Positions 1-8,461 of a stretch of 64,000 nt of DNA are shown here, piece after piece (the first letter of the stretch is position 1; each line of letters starts with the position of its first letter). The stretch is from Sulfurospirillum sp036802865 (GTDB lineage: Bacteria > Campylobacterota > Campylobacteria > Campylobacterales > Sulfurospirillaceae). The DNA is taken from NCBI RefSeq assembly GCF_036802865.1, contig NZ_DAIRVK010000002.1:124001-188000 (forward strand), in the 5' to 3' direction. The position numbers were made by a program, and so were the translations under genes. The notes below the pieces were generated by a model, which ran no database searches, had not been told where the DNA came from, and was given only the letters and a program-made list of their open reading frames with translations.

Positions 1-134
1 TTGACTGCGGTACCTTTTTTAGCGGTAGATGAAATGTTGTAGGTACTTGGTTTATAAGGCTCTGGGGTTGGGCTTGTTGTTGTACAGCCTGCAAAGATGA
101 ATAAACTCAGGGCTAGGGGCAACCAAAATTTCAT
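1..134 (-). CDS. Lipoprotein, N-terminal part only (cut by window start)
   Basis: The first 44 codons read as a bacterial lipoprotein. A lysine start is followed by a hydrophobic stretch and the lipobox FAGC at about residues 16-19, then a Thr/Pro/Ser-rich linker (TTTSPTPEP). The ATG (132-134) overlaps the TGA of the uracil-DNA glycosylase gene in an ATGA arrangement, so it is probably the last visible gene of the nifB operon. The rest lies outside the window and no function can be given. Confidence 0.7.
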   Translation of the reverse strand, partial: MKFWLPLALSLFIFAGCTTTSPTPEPYKPSTYNISSTAKKGTAV

Positions 135-793
135 AACATGCTCCTTACTTTTAGCATATCTGCAAAAACCTCTTTTTTAGCACTGGGGTTTCGCAGTAAA
201 AAACTTGGGTGGAATGTCGGGATCAACTTGGCTTCGCCAAAATTGAGCACGCTTCCTCGTATTTTATCGATAGGTGTATCATACTCTCCGGTGAGATGAT
301 GAAAACTGGTTGATCCAAGGGCAACGATGATTTGCGGTCGAATCGTTTGGATCTGTTGCATCACATACGGTTTGCAACACGCAACTTCTTCAGGTGTGGG
401 AACGCGATTATCAGGTGTTTTACACTTTAAGATGGTGGTAACATAGACCTCTTCTTTAGGGATGAGGAGGACTTTTTCGATCATGTTCGCAAGCAATTCA
501 CCGCTTTTACCTGTGAAAAGCATACCGGTTTCATCTTCACTGACACCAGGATTGTCGCCAATGAACATGACTTTGGCTTTCAGATTACCTGCACCAAAAA
601 TGACGTTTTTACGACTTTTTGCAAGGGCACAAAGATGGCACTGTGCAACACTGCTTTTAAGCTCTTCTAAATTGTGCGACAATACAGGTTGTTTGCTTTG
701 GGAAAGTGGTCGATACTCTTGAAAGTATTCAAATCCCATAGCTCTGTACTGGTACAAAAGTTTTAAAAGTCGTATTTTTTCAATGTGAGTCAT
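131..793 (-). CDS. Uracil-DNA glycosylase, family 4 (Fe-S type)
   Basis: This enzyme removes uracil from DNA at the start of base-excision repair. Family 4 enzymes carry a [4Fe-4S] cluster, and candidate ligands are visible: CHLC at residues 52-55, C124 and C139/C140. Motif 1 reads GDNPG (79-83) where family 4 usually has GEAPG, and the C-terminal motif HPSFLLRNP matches the family. The 220-residue length is normal, with a slightly longer N-terminus. It sits 35 bp after the leucine-rich-repeat gene and overlaps the next lipoprotein gene by 4 bp. It may therefore be transcribed with nifB, although DNA repair has no evident link to nitrogen fixation. Confidence 0.88.
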   Translation of the reverse strand: MTHIEKIRLLKLLYQYRAMGFEYFQEYRPLSQSKQPVLSHNLEELKSSVAQCHLCALAKSRKNVIFGAGNLKAKVMFIGDNPGVSEDETGMLFTGKSGELLANMIEKVLLIPKEEVYVTTILKCKTPDNRVPTPEEVACCKPYVMQQIQTIRPQIIVALGSTSFHHLTGEYDTPIDKIRGSVLNFGEAKLIPTFHPSFLLRNPSAKKEVFADMLKVRSML

Positions 794-828
794 TCTTATA
801 TGGTAGCCAAGCAGGAGTTAAACTATCC

Positions 829-1824
829 TTATTCGACGTCACAGTACTCTAAAGAGGGGAGGTTTGGCTTCTCTAAATTGTGGTTATTGGCGATAAAAAG
901 ATTTTTAAGGTTTGTCAGCTTTTGAATTGAGTTTGGAAGCGATTGCAAGAGATTTGCTTCAACGTCCAATTCATAAAGATGTGAGAGATTTCCAATGCAT
1001 TCGGGAAGTGATGTGATGCGGTTTTCACTAAGATCTAAAGAAGTAAGTTTGCTAAGCTGGCACAGAGCGTTTGGTACACTCTCAAGCAAGTTGTTTTCCA
1101 AAGAGAGAATTTGCAAGTCTTCTAGCTTTGAAAGCTCAAAGTCAATAGACGTGAGATGGTTAGAGGCTAGATTGAGTTTGACGAGCATATCGTGTGCTTC
1201 TAAGGAAGGGAGATTTTGCAAAAGATTTCCCTCTAGGATGAGCGTTTCTAGCTCTTTAATTTCCCCAAGTGATTCTGGCAAAGTTGTTAGTTTATTAAAC
1301 GAAAGGTCTAAATAATAGAGCGATTGCATGGAGTTGAACACTTCAGGCAAACTATCAAGATAGTTCGTATCTAAGCTTAAATGCAGCAGTTTTTTGAGAT
1401 TTTTAAAGGCAATATCTAAGTGGCTGAGGCGATTGACAGCAAGGGTGAGACGTGTCAGTTGTGTCAAGTTGTAAAAGCTCTGTGGTAAGGTGCTGAGTTG
1501 ATTTCCGTTGAGATTTAAAATAACAAGGGAACCAAGCTCTCCGAAATTCTCTGGAAGGCTCTGTAAAAGGTTGTTCTCACACTGCAAATTACGAAGATTT
1601 TTAAGCGTTGAAATGCTTTTTGGAAGCTCACTTAAACGGTTACCTGAAATTTTTAAAACTGTAAGATTTTGAAGTGCTCCGATACTTTCAGGTAAGCTTT
1701 TGAGCTTTTTACGGCTAAGATCAAGGGCTGTGAGGTTTTCAAGTTTGGAGAGTTCACGAGGCAACGTATGCTCTAATCCTTGGGATTTAACCCAGTGTGC
1801 AAAATCTCGAATGCTCTCACTCAT
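829..1824 (-). CDS. Leucine-rich-repeat protein in the nifB operon
   Basis: The protein is almost entirely leucine-rich repeats of about 23 residues with the pattern LxxLxxLxLxxNxLxxLPxxhxxL. Roughly a dozen copies follow a short helical N-terminus. There is no signal peptide or membrane segment, so it is probably a cytoplasmic protein-binding scaffold. The ATG at 1824 is preferred over one at 1842 because AAGGAG lies 6 nt upstream. With that start the gene overlaps the previous stop by 8 bp (ATGAGTGA), suggesting translational coupling. Its place in the nifB-nifV operon suggests a role around nitrogenase maturation, but that is inference only. Confidence 0.85.
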   Translation of the reverse strand: MSESIRDFAHWVKSQGLEHTLPRELSKLENLTALDLSRKKLKSLPESIGALQNLTVLKISGNRLSELPKSISTLKNLRNLQCENNLLQSLPENFGELGSLVILNLNGNQLSTLPQSFYNLTQLTRLTLAVNRLSHLDIAFKNLKKLLHLSLDTNYLDSLPEVFNSMQSLYYLDLSFNKLTTLPESLGEIKELETLILEGNLLQNLPSLEAHDMLVKLNLASNHLTSIDFELSKLEDLQILSLENNLLESVPNALCQLSKLTSLDLSENRITSLPECIGNLSHLYELDVEANLLQSLPNSIQKLTNLKNLFIANNHNLEKPNLPSLEYCDVE

Positions 1825-2074
1825 CGCTCGCTCCTTCATCAAACCGGCTATTTTTCTGATCGATCAAAAAGGCAATCTCTTCGTAGTCAATTTCTCCAAA
1901 TTCTACCATGTTGAACAGCGCCATTAACGGTCTTCTGCAACAGGTTTGGTTGCATTCGGTTACCAGTTTTTTGGCTTTTTTATAGGGTAGGGTAGTGGAT
2001 TTAAAAATATCAATCGCATCTTGAATGCTCTTTTGTCCGCATTCACAGATGATTTTTAAGGCATATTCTTGCAT
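1817..2074 (-). CDS. Small cysteine-rich protein, possibly BFD-like [2Fe-2S]
   Basis: This 85-residue protein has a CxC pair (C10, C12) and a later cluster C41-x3-C45-C46 followed by basic residues. The spacing of about 30 residues between the groups resembles BFD-type [2Fe-2S] domains (CxC-x~32-CxxC), but the second pair is not canonical. The acidic C-terminal third (FGEIDYEEIAF) has no recognised role. It starts 4 bp after nifV and overlaps the leucine-rich-repeat gene, so it belongs to the nifB-nifV operon. Iron-sulphur transfer or electron delivery is plausible but unproven. Confidence 0.7.
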   Translation of the reverse strand: MQEYALKIICECGQKSIQDAIDIFKSTTLPYKKAKKLVTECNQTCCRRPLMALFNMVEFGEIDYEEIAFLIDQKNSRFDEGASDE

Positions 2075-2078
2075 GGTT

Positions 2079-3191
2079 TTATCCCGCTTTTGAAGCGATA
2101 TAGAGCGCTTTTAGCTCCTTCTTGTTGAGAACTTTTTTACGGTTTGTCACTATTTCTCGTACCTGAGGAAGCATCTTATTGATAACCTCATTTTCAGGCT
2201 CGTACCCCATGGAACGCAAATGAAAGAGAAGCGTTGAACTACCCGAATGCTTGCCAATAGGATAACTGCGTGTCATACCCACACTTTGGGGCGTAAAGGC
2301 TTCGTAGGCTTTTTCATGCTTAATCATGCCATTGACATGAATACCCGATTCATGTGAGAAGATGTTTTTACCCACAATCGGCATCGTTGAGGAGATAGTT
2401 TGGTTTGAGGCTTTTTCCACAAGTTCCACCACATGTTTGAGTGCGTCAGCATTAATGATGCGCTCTTCTCCAAAAAGGTGCGCAAGGCTCATCAAGACTT
2501 GTTCAAAGCTTGCATTTCCTGCGCGTTCACCAAGACCTATGACTGTGGTGTTAACACTTGTTGCTCCTGCTTCCAGTCCACTGATAGCATTTGCTGTTGC
2601 CATGCCAAAGTCATTGTGTGTGTGCATTTCAATGTCTAAAAGGTTGAGGCTTGTGAGGGTGGAGATGTGCTCATAGATTTGGTGAGGTCGCATAATGCCC
2701 ACAGTATCGCAGTAGCGAAATCGATTGGCTCCCATACTTTGTCCTAACTCCATCACTTCTTTGAGAAAGCCGAGGTTTGCACGTGAACTATCTTCACCAC
2801 CGATACAAGCGAAAATTCCCTCTTGTTTACTGATGCGTAAAACGTCTTCCAGTTGTTTTAGAAGGCGTGTTTTATCGCCTCTAAATTTGGCTTCGATGAG
2901 AATGTCCGAAACGGGGATGGAGAGATCAACCGCTTTTAAACCACACGAGAGTGAAGCTTCTAAATCACTCATAGTGGCACGATTCCAACTCATGATACGA
3001 AGCGGAAGATCAAGGGCTAATATCTCTTTGATGTCGGCTTGCTCTTTAGCACCCATCGCAGGAATGCCCACTTCAAGCTCGTCGGCTCCTGCTAGGTACA
3101 GTGCAGAAGCGATGGCGATCTTCTCTTCGGTGTTAAACGCAACGTAGGGCGCTTGTTCACCATCTCTGAGTGTGGTATCGTTGATAATCAT
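2079..3191 (-). CDS. nifV: Homocitrate synthase NifV
   Basis: NifV condenses acetyl-CoA with 2-oxoglutarate to give homocitrate, the organic ligand of FeMo-cofactor. The 370-residue protein shows the alpha-isopropylmalate/homocitrate synthase TIM barrel. It opens with DTTLRDGEQAP, whose Arg and Asp act in catalysis and metal binding, and carries the metal-binding HTHNDFGMA motif near residue 190. The family motif GERAGNA follows. It begins 18 bp after nifB and is followed after 4 bp by the small Cys-rich gene. An isopropylmalate synthase role is unlikely given the length and the nif context. Confidence 0.95.
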   Translation of the reverse strand: MIINDTTLRDGEQAPYVAFNTEEKIAIASALYLAGADELEVGIPAMGAKEQADIKEILALDLPLRIMSWNRATMSDLEASLSCGLKAVDLSIPVSDILIEAKFRGDKTRLLKQLEDVLRISKQEGIFACIGGEDSSRANLGFLKEVMELGQSMGANRFRYCDTVGIMRPHQIYEHISTLTSLNLLDIEMHTHNDFGMATANAISGLEAGATSVNTTVIGLGERAGNASFEQVLMSLAHLFGEERIINADALKHVVELVEKASNQTISSTMPIVGKNIFSHESGIHVNGMIKHEKAYEAFTPQSVGMTRSYPIGKHSGSSTLLFHLRSMGYEPENEVINKMLPQVREIVTNRKKVLNKKELKALYIASKAG

Positions 3192-3209
3192 TGTGTATTC
3201 CTTTGCTTC

Positions 3210-4637
3210 TTATGAAGCGGCAAAAAAGTGTTTACGTACACCTTTCAATACTGAAATTTCAATAGGCTCATCCGCAAAACTATCATCACACGTGAGGTGA
3301 ATACTCTCTAGCTCTTTTTGTGGGCATTCACCAATTTTTTGTGTCAATAAAAGATGGCAATCCGAAAGTGCATTTTTAATCTCTTCGATTGGGTAGCTTC
3401 CATCGCATCCCTCTTTACCCATGCAGTAAGACTTCTCCACTTTGCGGTGCATGATAAATTTGATCGCACGATCTCCTGCTTCATAGATCAGAAACTCTTT
3501 GGCACTACCGAAGTGATCGTTGATGAGACCATTACCACGTGTGGTAACGGCTACCAGCATCGTATTTCCTGTGGAGCTGAGTTCTTCTTTGTTGGCTGCT
3601 TCTTGGCTGATTTGTCCATTGGCTGCACGTAAGGCTCTTCTCCATGTCTCGATATTTTCATGTGTTTTCATACGCTGATTTAGGTCATAGTGATGGGAGA
3701 GTTCTTCAAAGCTTTTATCTGCAAAACTCTCTTTGAAAAACTCATCGCTTCTATCTTCACCTAAAAGTCCTACTGCATCGGCACGACATTGGCGGCAGTG
3801 GCGCATCATTTTGACATTGACATCACACGCTTCTTGGGCACGCATGAGTTGTTTGTGGCTCGCACTCGGAATGCCATCTAAGCCAAACTTTGTACCAAAC
3901 TCTGGTTTGGACATAAGTGGCATGACGTTAAAGATAAAGACACCAAGCTCTTTGACTTTGCGCGAAACAAATGGTAGGTGTTCTTCATTTACACCTGGGA
4001 TAAGTACCGAGTTCACTTTAACTAAGATGCCTCGTTCAACGAGCATTTTAATGCCTAACAGTTGCTTTTCAAGGAGAAGTTTAGCTCCTTCAATACCACG
4101 ATGTTTTTTGTGGTCGTAAAAAACCCATGGGTAGATTTTTGAGCCAATTTCACCTGTCTCATCGACCGTATTTAGCGTGACTGTAACATGTTCAATGTTG
4201 TACTTTGCAATCTCATCAATATGCTTATGAATCATCAAACCATTGGTTGAAAGACAGAGTTTGATGTCTGGCGCATACTTTTTAAGAAGAGAAAACGTTT
4301 TAAAGGTCTGCTTTGGATTGGCAAGTCCATCACCTGGGCCTGCGATGCCTACGACGCTCAGTTGTTGAATCAGACCGCCTACATGTAAAACTTTTTTGAC
4401 TGCCTCTTCAGGGCTTAGTTTATAGCTCGTAACACCAGGGCGACTCTCGTTGGAGCAGTCGTATTTGCGGTTACAGTAGTTGCATTGTATGTTACAAGCA
4501 GGTGCAACGGCAACATGGATACGCGCATAATGTTGGTGGGCATCTTGGCTATAACAAGGGTGATTGTTAATCTTTTGCAAGATGCTGGCATGAAGTTCAT
4601 TTTGGGTGTTGGTTGATGATGTACAAGAACAACTCAT
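3210..4637 (-). CDS. nifB: FeMo-cofactor biosynthesis protein NifB (radical SAM, NifX-like tail)
   Basis: NifB fuses two [4Fe-4S] clusters and inserts carbide to form NifB-co, the core of FeMo-cofactor. The radical-SAM motif CNIQCNYC lies near residue 50, followed by more cysteines (KYDC; later CRQCRAD) for the additional clusters. Residues from about 360 on form a NifX/NafY-like cofactor-binding domain (VAVTTRGNGLINDHFGSAKEF), as in the longer NifB type. AAAGGA precedes the ATG. A -24/-12 element lies 34-51 bp upstream. It is the first gene of the nifB-nifV operon. Confidence 0.97.
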   Translation of the reverse strand: MSCSCTSSTNTQNELHASILQKINNHPCYSQDAHQHYARIHVAVAPACNIQCNYCNRKYDCSNESRPGVTSYKLSPEEAVKKVLHVGGLIQQLSVVGIAGPGDGLANPKQTFKTFSLLKKYAPDIKLCLSTNGLMIHKHIDEIAKYNIEHVTVTLNTVDETGEIGSKIYPWVFYDHKKHRGIEGAKLLLEKQLLGIKMLVERGILVKVNSVLIPGVNEEHLPFVSRKVKELGVFIFNVMPLMSKPEFGTKFGLDGIPSASHKQLMRAQEACDVNVKMMRHCRQCRADAVGLLGEDRSDEFFKESFADKSFEELSHHYDLNQRMKTHENIETWRRALRAANGQISQEAANKEELSSTGNTMLVAVTTRGNGLINDHFGSAKEFLIYEAGDRAIKFIMHRKVEKSYCMGKEGCDGSYPIEEIKNALSDCHLLLTQKIGECPQKELESIHLTCDDSFADEPIEISVLKGVRKHFFAAS

Positions 4638-4670
4638 GTGCGATCCTTTAGAATTTCTTTACTCTAAAGT

Positions 4671-4688
4671 TTGCACAAAGTGTTCCTT
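4671..4688 (-). promoter_or_regulatory. Sigma-54 (-24/-12) promoter of nifB
   Basis: Read on the minus strand the element is AGGAACACTTTGTGCAAA, with GG and GC separated by exactly 10 nt as sigma-54 promoters require. The predicted transcription start is near 4661, giving a leader of about 24 nt before nifB. It shares the GGAACAC half with the elements before the ferredoxin operon, nifX and nifH. No clear TGT-N10-ACA NifA site was seen by eye upstream. Confidence 0.8.
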
Positions 4689-4701
4689 AGGCAGGAAACG
4701 A

Positions 4702-5796
4702 TTAGTCTTTCAGTTCCTGATAAATGGCGTGAATTTTTTCGATATTTTCATTGAAAAGAGTGATTAATACAGGATCAAAATGGGTACCGCTACTTTTGTT
4801 CAAATGTTCATGCGCTTTTTTAAAACTCCAAGCATCTTTATAAGGGCGTACTGAAATGAGTGCATCAAAAACATCGGCAATGGCAACAATTCTTCCATAA
4901 ATAGAAATTTCTTCGCCTTTTTTACCCCGTGGGTAGCCCGAGCCATCCCATTTTTCATGGTGTTCCAGTGCAATAAGTGCAGCCGTTTTGAGGTACTCAT
5001 TTTCGTCATCAAACAAAAGGTCATGTCCTAATTGTGCATGAGTTTTCATCATCTCAAATTCTTCCTCATCTAATTTACCTGGTTTGAGTAAAAGTTTGTC
5101 CGCAATACCAATTTTACCAGCATCATGCATAGGTGCAGCGAGTTCTATTTTGGTAATGTCATCACGGCACATGCCATATTTTTCAGCTAAAAGCGCACTA
5201 TAGAGTCCTACACGTTTGGTATGTTTGGATGTCTCTTGGTCTTTAAATTCAGCCGCACTTGCTAGTTTATTGATAATCTTTGTTTGTGTATCGCGAAGTT
5301 TGTCATACAAAATGGCATTTTCAATGGCAGAGGCTGCATAATTGGAGATAAGAAGTAAAAGTTCAGCATCAATATTGGTAAAGATACCTTCATCTTTTTT
5401 ATTGAGGGCTTGAAACACACCTATCGTATTTTCTTGGTTATCTAAGAGTGGAACGGACAGGATTGTTTGAGTGAGATAGCCTGTTGCTTTATCGACTTCT
5501 CGGTTAAAGCGGTAGTCATTATAGGCATCCACAACAATTTGCGTCTCTTTGGAAAGTGCGGCATAGCCTGCAACGCCTTGTTTTGTGCTGATACGAATTG
5601 GTTTAGTGCCATGTGCTACTTTAGACCAAAGTTCATCTTTTTGTTTATCGTAAACAAAGATAGAGCAACGATCTGCTTGAAGGATGTCCCTTGCAAAATT
5701 TGCCATAGACTCTAAAACATCATCTAAACTTTTTGTTCTGTTGATGACTTTACCAAACTCTAATAAAATAGCGAGCTGTTTTTCCGCTGTGTTCAT
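4702..5796 (-). CDS. GAF domain / HD-GYP phosphodiesterase
   Basis: The N-terminal half (about 20-165) is a GAF sensor domain. The C-terminal half (about 175-355) is an HD-GYP domain, which hydrolyses cyclic-di-GMP. Visible catalytic signatures are HTKRVG, the MHDAGKIGI metal site, and HHEKWDGSGYP, the last being the HD-GYP hallmark. There is no signal peptide or membrane segment, so it is a soluble sensor of an unknown small molecule. The gene starts at 5796 and is divergent from the response-regulator operon at 5916. It ends just before the nifB promoter, so the two are unlikely to be one operon. Confidence 0.92.
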   Translation of the reverse strand: MNTAEKQLAILLEFGKVINRTKSLDDVLESMANFARDILQADRCSIFVYDKQKDELWSKVAHGTKPIRISTKQGVAGYAALSKETQIVVDAYNDYRFNREVDKATGYLTQTILSVPLLDNQENTIGVFQALNKKDEGIFTNIDAELLLLISNYAASAIENAILYDKLRDTQTKIINKLASAAEFKDQETSKHTKRVGLYSALLAEKYGMCRDDITKIELAAPMHDAGKIGIADKLLLKPGKLDEEEFEMMKTHAQLGHDLLFDDENEYLKTAALIALEHHEKWDGSGYPRGKKGEEISIYGRIVAIADVFDALISVRPYKDAWSFKKAHEHLNKSSGTHFDPVLITLFNENIEKIHAIYQELKD

Positions 5797-5915
5797 GGTG
5801 GTCTCTTAGCTATAGAAGATGTAACAGAATTATAACAAAGTTTTAATTTGTTATATGCAAAATCATATCCTTTATGTATAATACAAAACAATAAAAGTTT
5901 GGAGTGGTTATCAAA

Positions 5916-6584
5916 ATGCAAAAGAAAATTAAAGTCCTCTTAATAGAAGATGACTATGATGCGGCAGGTCAGGTCGCTCAGTATTTAGAGAGTGTAGGGT
6001 TTGAGCTTGATATTTCAGAAACAGCCGTCGACGGTCTTTTAAAACTCTCAGCACAACAGTATGATATTTTATTGCTAGATCTTAGTCTCCCTGATTTTAG
6101 TGGATTTGAAGTCATTAAGCAAATTAACAATCAAACAACTATTCCTATCATCGTTTTAAGCTGTCACTCAAATTTGGAAGCCAAAGTACAAGCCTTTCGT
6201 TTCGGGGTAGACGACTACTTATGCAAGCCTTTTATGCTTGAAGAGCTCGAAGTTCGTATGTGGGCAATTTTAAAGCGTTGCTCGATGATCAAACTTGAAT
6301 TTAAGAAAAATAATTTAGCGGTTGATTACAATAACCAAACCATTTTACTGAACCAAAAACCTCTTTCTTTAACTGCCATCGAGTACAAAATCCTTTCTTT
6401 CCTCATAGAGAACAAAAATAGAGTGGTTTATCGCAATGTTTTAGCCATTCACCTCTCATCTTTGAGCTCACCACAATCTTTAAACTATCATATTCAAAAT
6501 ATTCGTAAAAAGCTCGGAGATGACCCAAAGAAGCCACGCTACATTATGACTGAATATGGAACTGGGTATCGTTTAGTGTTATAA
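5916..6584 (+). CDS. OmpR-family response regulator
   Basis: A receiver domain (about 5-120) with the phosphoacceptor Asp in LLLDLSLPDFSG and the Lys of CKPF is followed by an OmpR-type winged-helix domain ending in TEYGTGYRLVL. It is a DNA-binding transcription regulator. The ATG at 5916 is preferred over an upstream GTG (5904) because GGAG lies at 5901-5904 and the domain begins immediately after. No kinase is directly adjacent. The nearest is the PAS kinase at 8449, two genes downstream in the same direction. Confidence 0.9.
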   Translation: MQKKIKVLLIEDDYDAAGQVAQYLESVGFELDISETAVDGLLKLSAQQYDILLLDLSLPDFSGFEVIKQINNQTTIPIIVLSCHSNLEAKVQAFRFGVDDYLCKPFMLEELEVRMWAILKRCSMIKLEFKKNNLAVDYNNQTILLNQKPLSLTAIEYKILSFLIENKNRVVYRNVLAIHLSSLSSPQSLNYHIQNIRKKLGDDPKKPRYIMTEYGTGYRLVL

Positions 6585-6679
6585 AAGTGTTACATTTCTT
6601 ATGATCCTCATAAAAAACTGATAATAGACCATATTTTTGGAGTATAATCCAGATATAGATCTAAAACATGGGGAAAATG

Positions 6680-8461
6680 ATGGACACATCAGCAATGGAG
6701 AGTCTGAAATCTCGATGTAAAAATATTCGTATTTTATACGTTGAAGATGATGAAGTAACGCGAAAATATACCCACTCAATTCTAAATGAGTTTTTTGACT
6801 CTGTTGATGTTGCCAGTGATGGGCAGAGTGCATATGATATGTTTTTAGATGCTGAAATTGCTATTCCCCATTTAGGTATTCCCCAAGAAACCTCTACACA
6901 ACGCTATAATCTTATCATTACAGATATAAAAATGCCTAAAATGGATGGCATTGCACTCATCGCTAAAATTCGTAAAATCTGCAAAGAAACGGCTATTATC
7001 GTGACATCAGCGCACAATGATGCGGAGTATTTGATTGAGACGATTCGTTTAGGTGTGGATGGGTATATTCTCAAACCCATTGAACTCGATCAACTTTTAG
7101 ATTCTCTGGCTTCGACGGTTGAGACGATTTTACTGAAAGAAGAACACAGAGCTTATACCAGCTCACTTAAACAAACCATTGAATTGCAACAATCTGCCTT
7201 AGAAGAGCAACTGCATACGGATGCATTGACGAAACTGCCCAATAAAAATACCTTAGATAACATTTTGATGCAGATACAACCTGTAGAAGTACCCTCTTTA
7301 TTTCTAATAAATATTGACAATTTTAAAAACTACAACAAACTCTATGGTCTTGAAATAGGCAATCAGATCTTAAAAGAGTTTGCTCGCCATCTCAAAGATG
7401 TCGCGATCTCCTTGTGCTATGATGTTTTCCGTATCTCTTCCAATGAGTTTGTGATGTTACGCCTTGATTCACAGCTTGATCCTGAGCATATTTACGAAGA
7501 TATTACGCAAACGCTTGAAGTGCTCAATGGTATTGAGCTTAAAATCCCAGACCTCAATGAAAAAATCTTAGTCAATATCTCTATGGGTGTGACATTTGAT
7601 CAAGAAAATCTTTTCAATAAAGCCTTTACAGCACTTGATTTTGCAAAACAAACAGGCAAAAGCTTTGTCGTTTACACCAGTAATTTGGATGAAACGGAAT
7701 CGTTAGCCAATGATTTTTATTGGCAAGATGTCATCGCTGATACACTTGATAAAGACAATGTTGTTCCTTTCTTTCAGCCTATTTGCAACCCTGATGGGCA
7801 AATTATAAAGTATGAAGCACTGATTCGTATTAAAACCAAAGATAAATTAGAGCAAGAACAGTACGTTTCTCCGTACTATTTTTTAGATATTGCGCGTCGG
7901 ACAAAACAGTACGATAGTCTAAGCCATCGAATGATCGAAAAAGTTTTAGAGATGATGACACTGCATCCTACCGTGACATTTTCCATCAACTTTAGTTTTA
8001 GAGATATGCTCAACAAAGATATCCGAGATATGGTGCGTTCTAAGATTGTGGCGATGAAAGAAGAAAAAAGAACGATCAATCTCGTTTTTGAAGTCATTGA
8101 GAGCGAAAAAGTGACCGACTACAATACCATTAAAAGTTTTTTGAAATACATCAAATATGATGATGGTCCTATCGCGATTGATGATTTTGGAACAGGATAT
8201 TCAAATTTTACGTACATAATGGAAATGAACCCTGCATACCTCAAAATTGATGGTAGCTTAATTAAGTGTATTGATACCGATGAAAAAACGTTGAAGCTTG
8301 TTAAAGGTATTGTCTCATTTGCCAAAGCTTTACATGTTAAAACCATTGCGGAGTATGTTCATAACAAAGCAATTTTTGATCTTCTTGTAGACATTGGCGT
8401 GGATGAGTTTCAAGGCTACTATATCGGTGAGCCATGTTTGGAGCTACAATGTCAACTATGA
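6680..8461 (+). CDS. Response regulator with degenerate GGDEF and intact EAL domain
   Basis: The domains in order are a receiver (about 15-140, with ITDIKMPKMDG carrying the phosphoacceptor Asp), a GGDEF domain (about 180-320) and an EAL domain (about 345-590). The GGDEF signature is replaced by SSNEF, so cyclic-di-GMP synthesis is unlikely. The EAL domain keeps the key residues: YEALIR, SINFSF, EVIESE, IDDFGTGYS, LKIDGS and the final FQGYY. It should therefore hydrolyse cyclic-di-GMP under control of phosphorylation. The start at 6680 has GGGGA 5 nt upstream; ATGs at 6668 and 6677 are alternatives. The next gene overlaps the 3' end. Confidence 0.88.
   Translation: MDTSAMESLKSRCKNIRILYVEDDEVTRKYTHSILNEFFDSVDVASDGQSAYDMFLDAEIAIPHLGIPQETSTQRYNLIITDIKMPKMDGIALIAKIRKICKETAIIVTSAHNDAEYLIETIRLGVDGYILKPIELDQLLDSLASTVETILLKEEHRAYTSSLKQTIELQQSALEEQLHTDALTKLPNKNTLDNILMQIQPVEVPSLFLINIDNFKNYNKLYGLEIGNQILKEFARHLKDVAISLCYDVFRISSNEFVMLRLDSQLDPEHIYEDITQTLEVLNGIELKIPDLNEKILVNISMGVTFDQENLFNKAFTALDFAKQTGKSFVVYTSNLDETESLANDFYWQDVIADTLDKDNVVPFFQPICNPDGQIIKYEALIRIKTKDKLEQEQYVSPYYFLDIARRTKQYDSLSHRMIEKVLEMMTLHPTVTFSINFSFRDMLNKDIRDMVRSKIVAMKEEKRTINLVFEVIESEKVTDYNTIKSFLKYIKYDDGPIAIDDFGTGYSNFTYIMEMNPAYLKIDGSLIKCIDTDEKTLKLVKGIVSFAKALHVKTIAEYVHNKAIFDLLVDIGVDEFQGYYIGEPCLELQCQL

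Noticed and set aside
4702..5796. HD-GYP gene as part of the nifB operon
   Set aside because: It is on the same strand upstream, but the nifB promoter element lies between its stop and the nifB start, so a separate unit is more likely.
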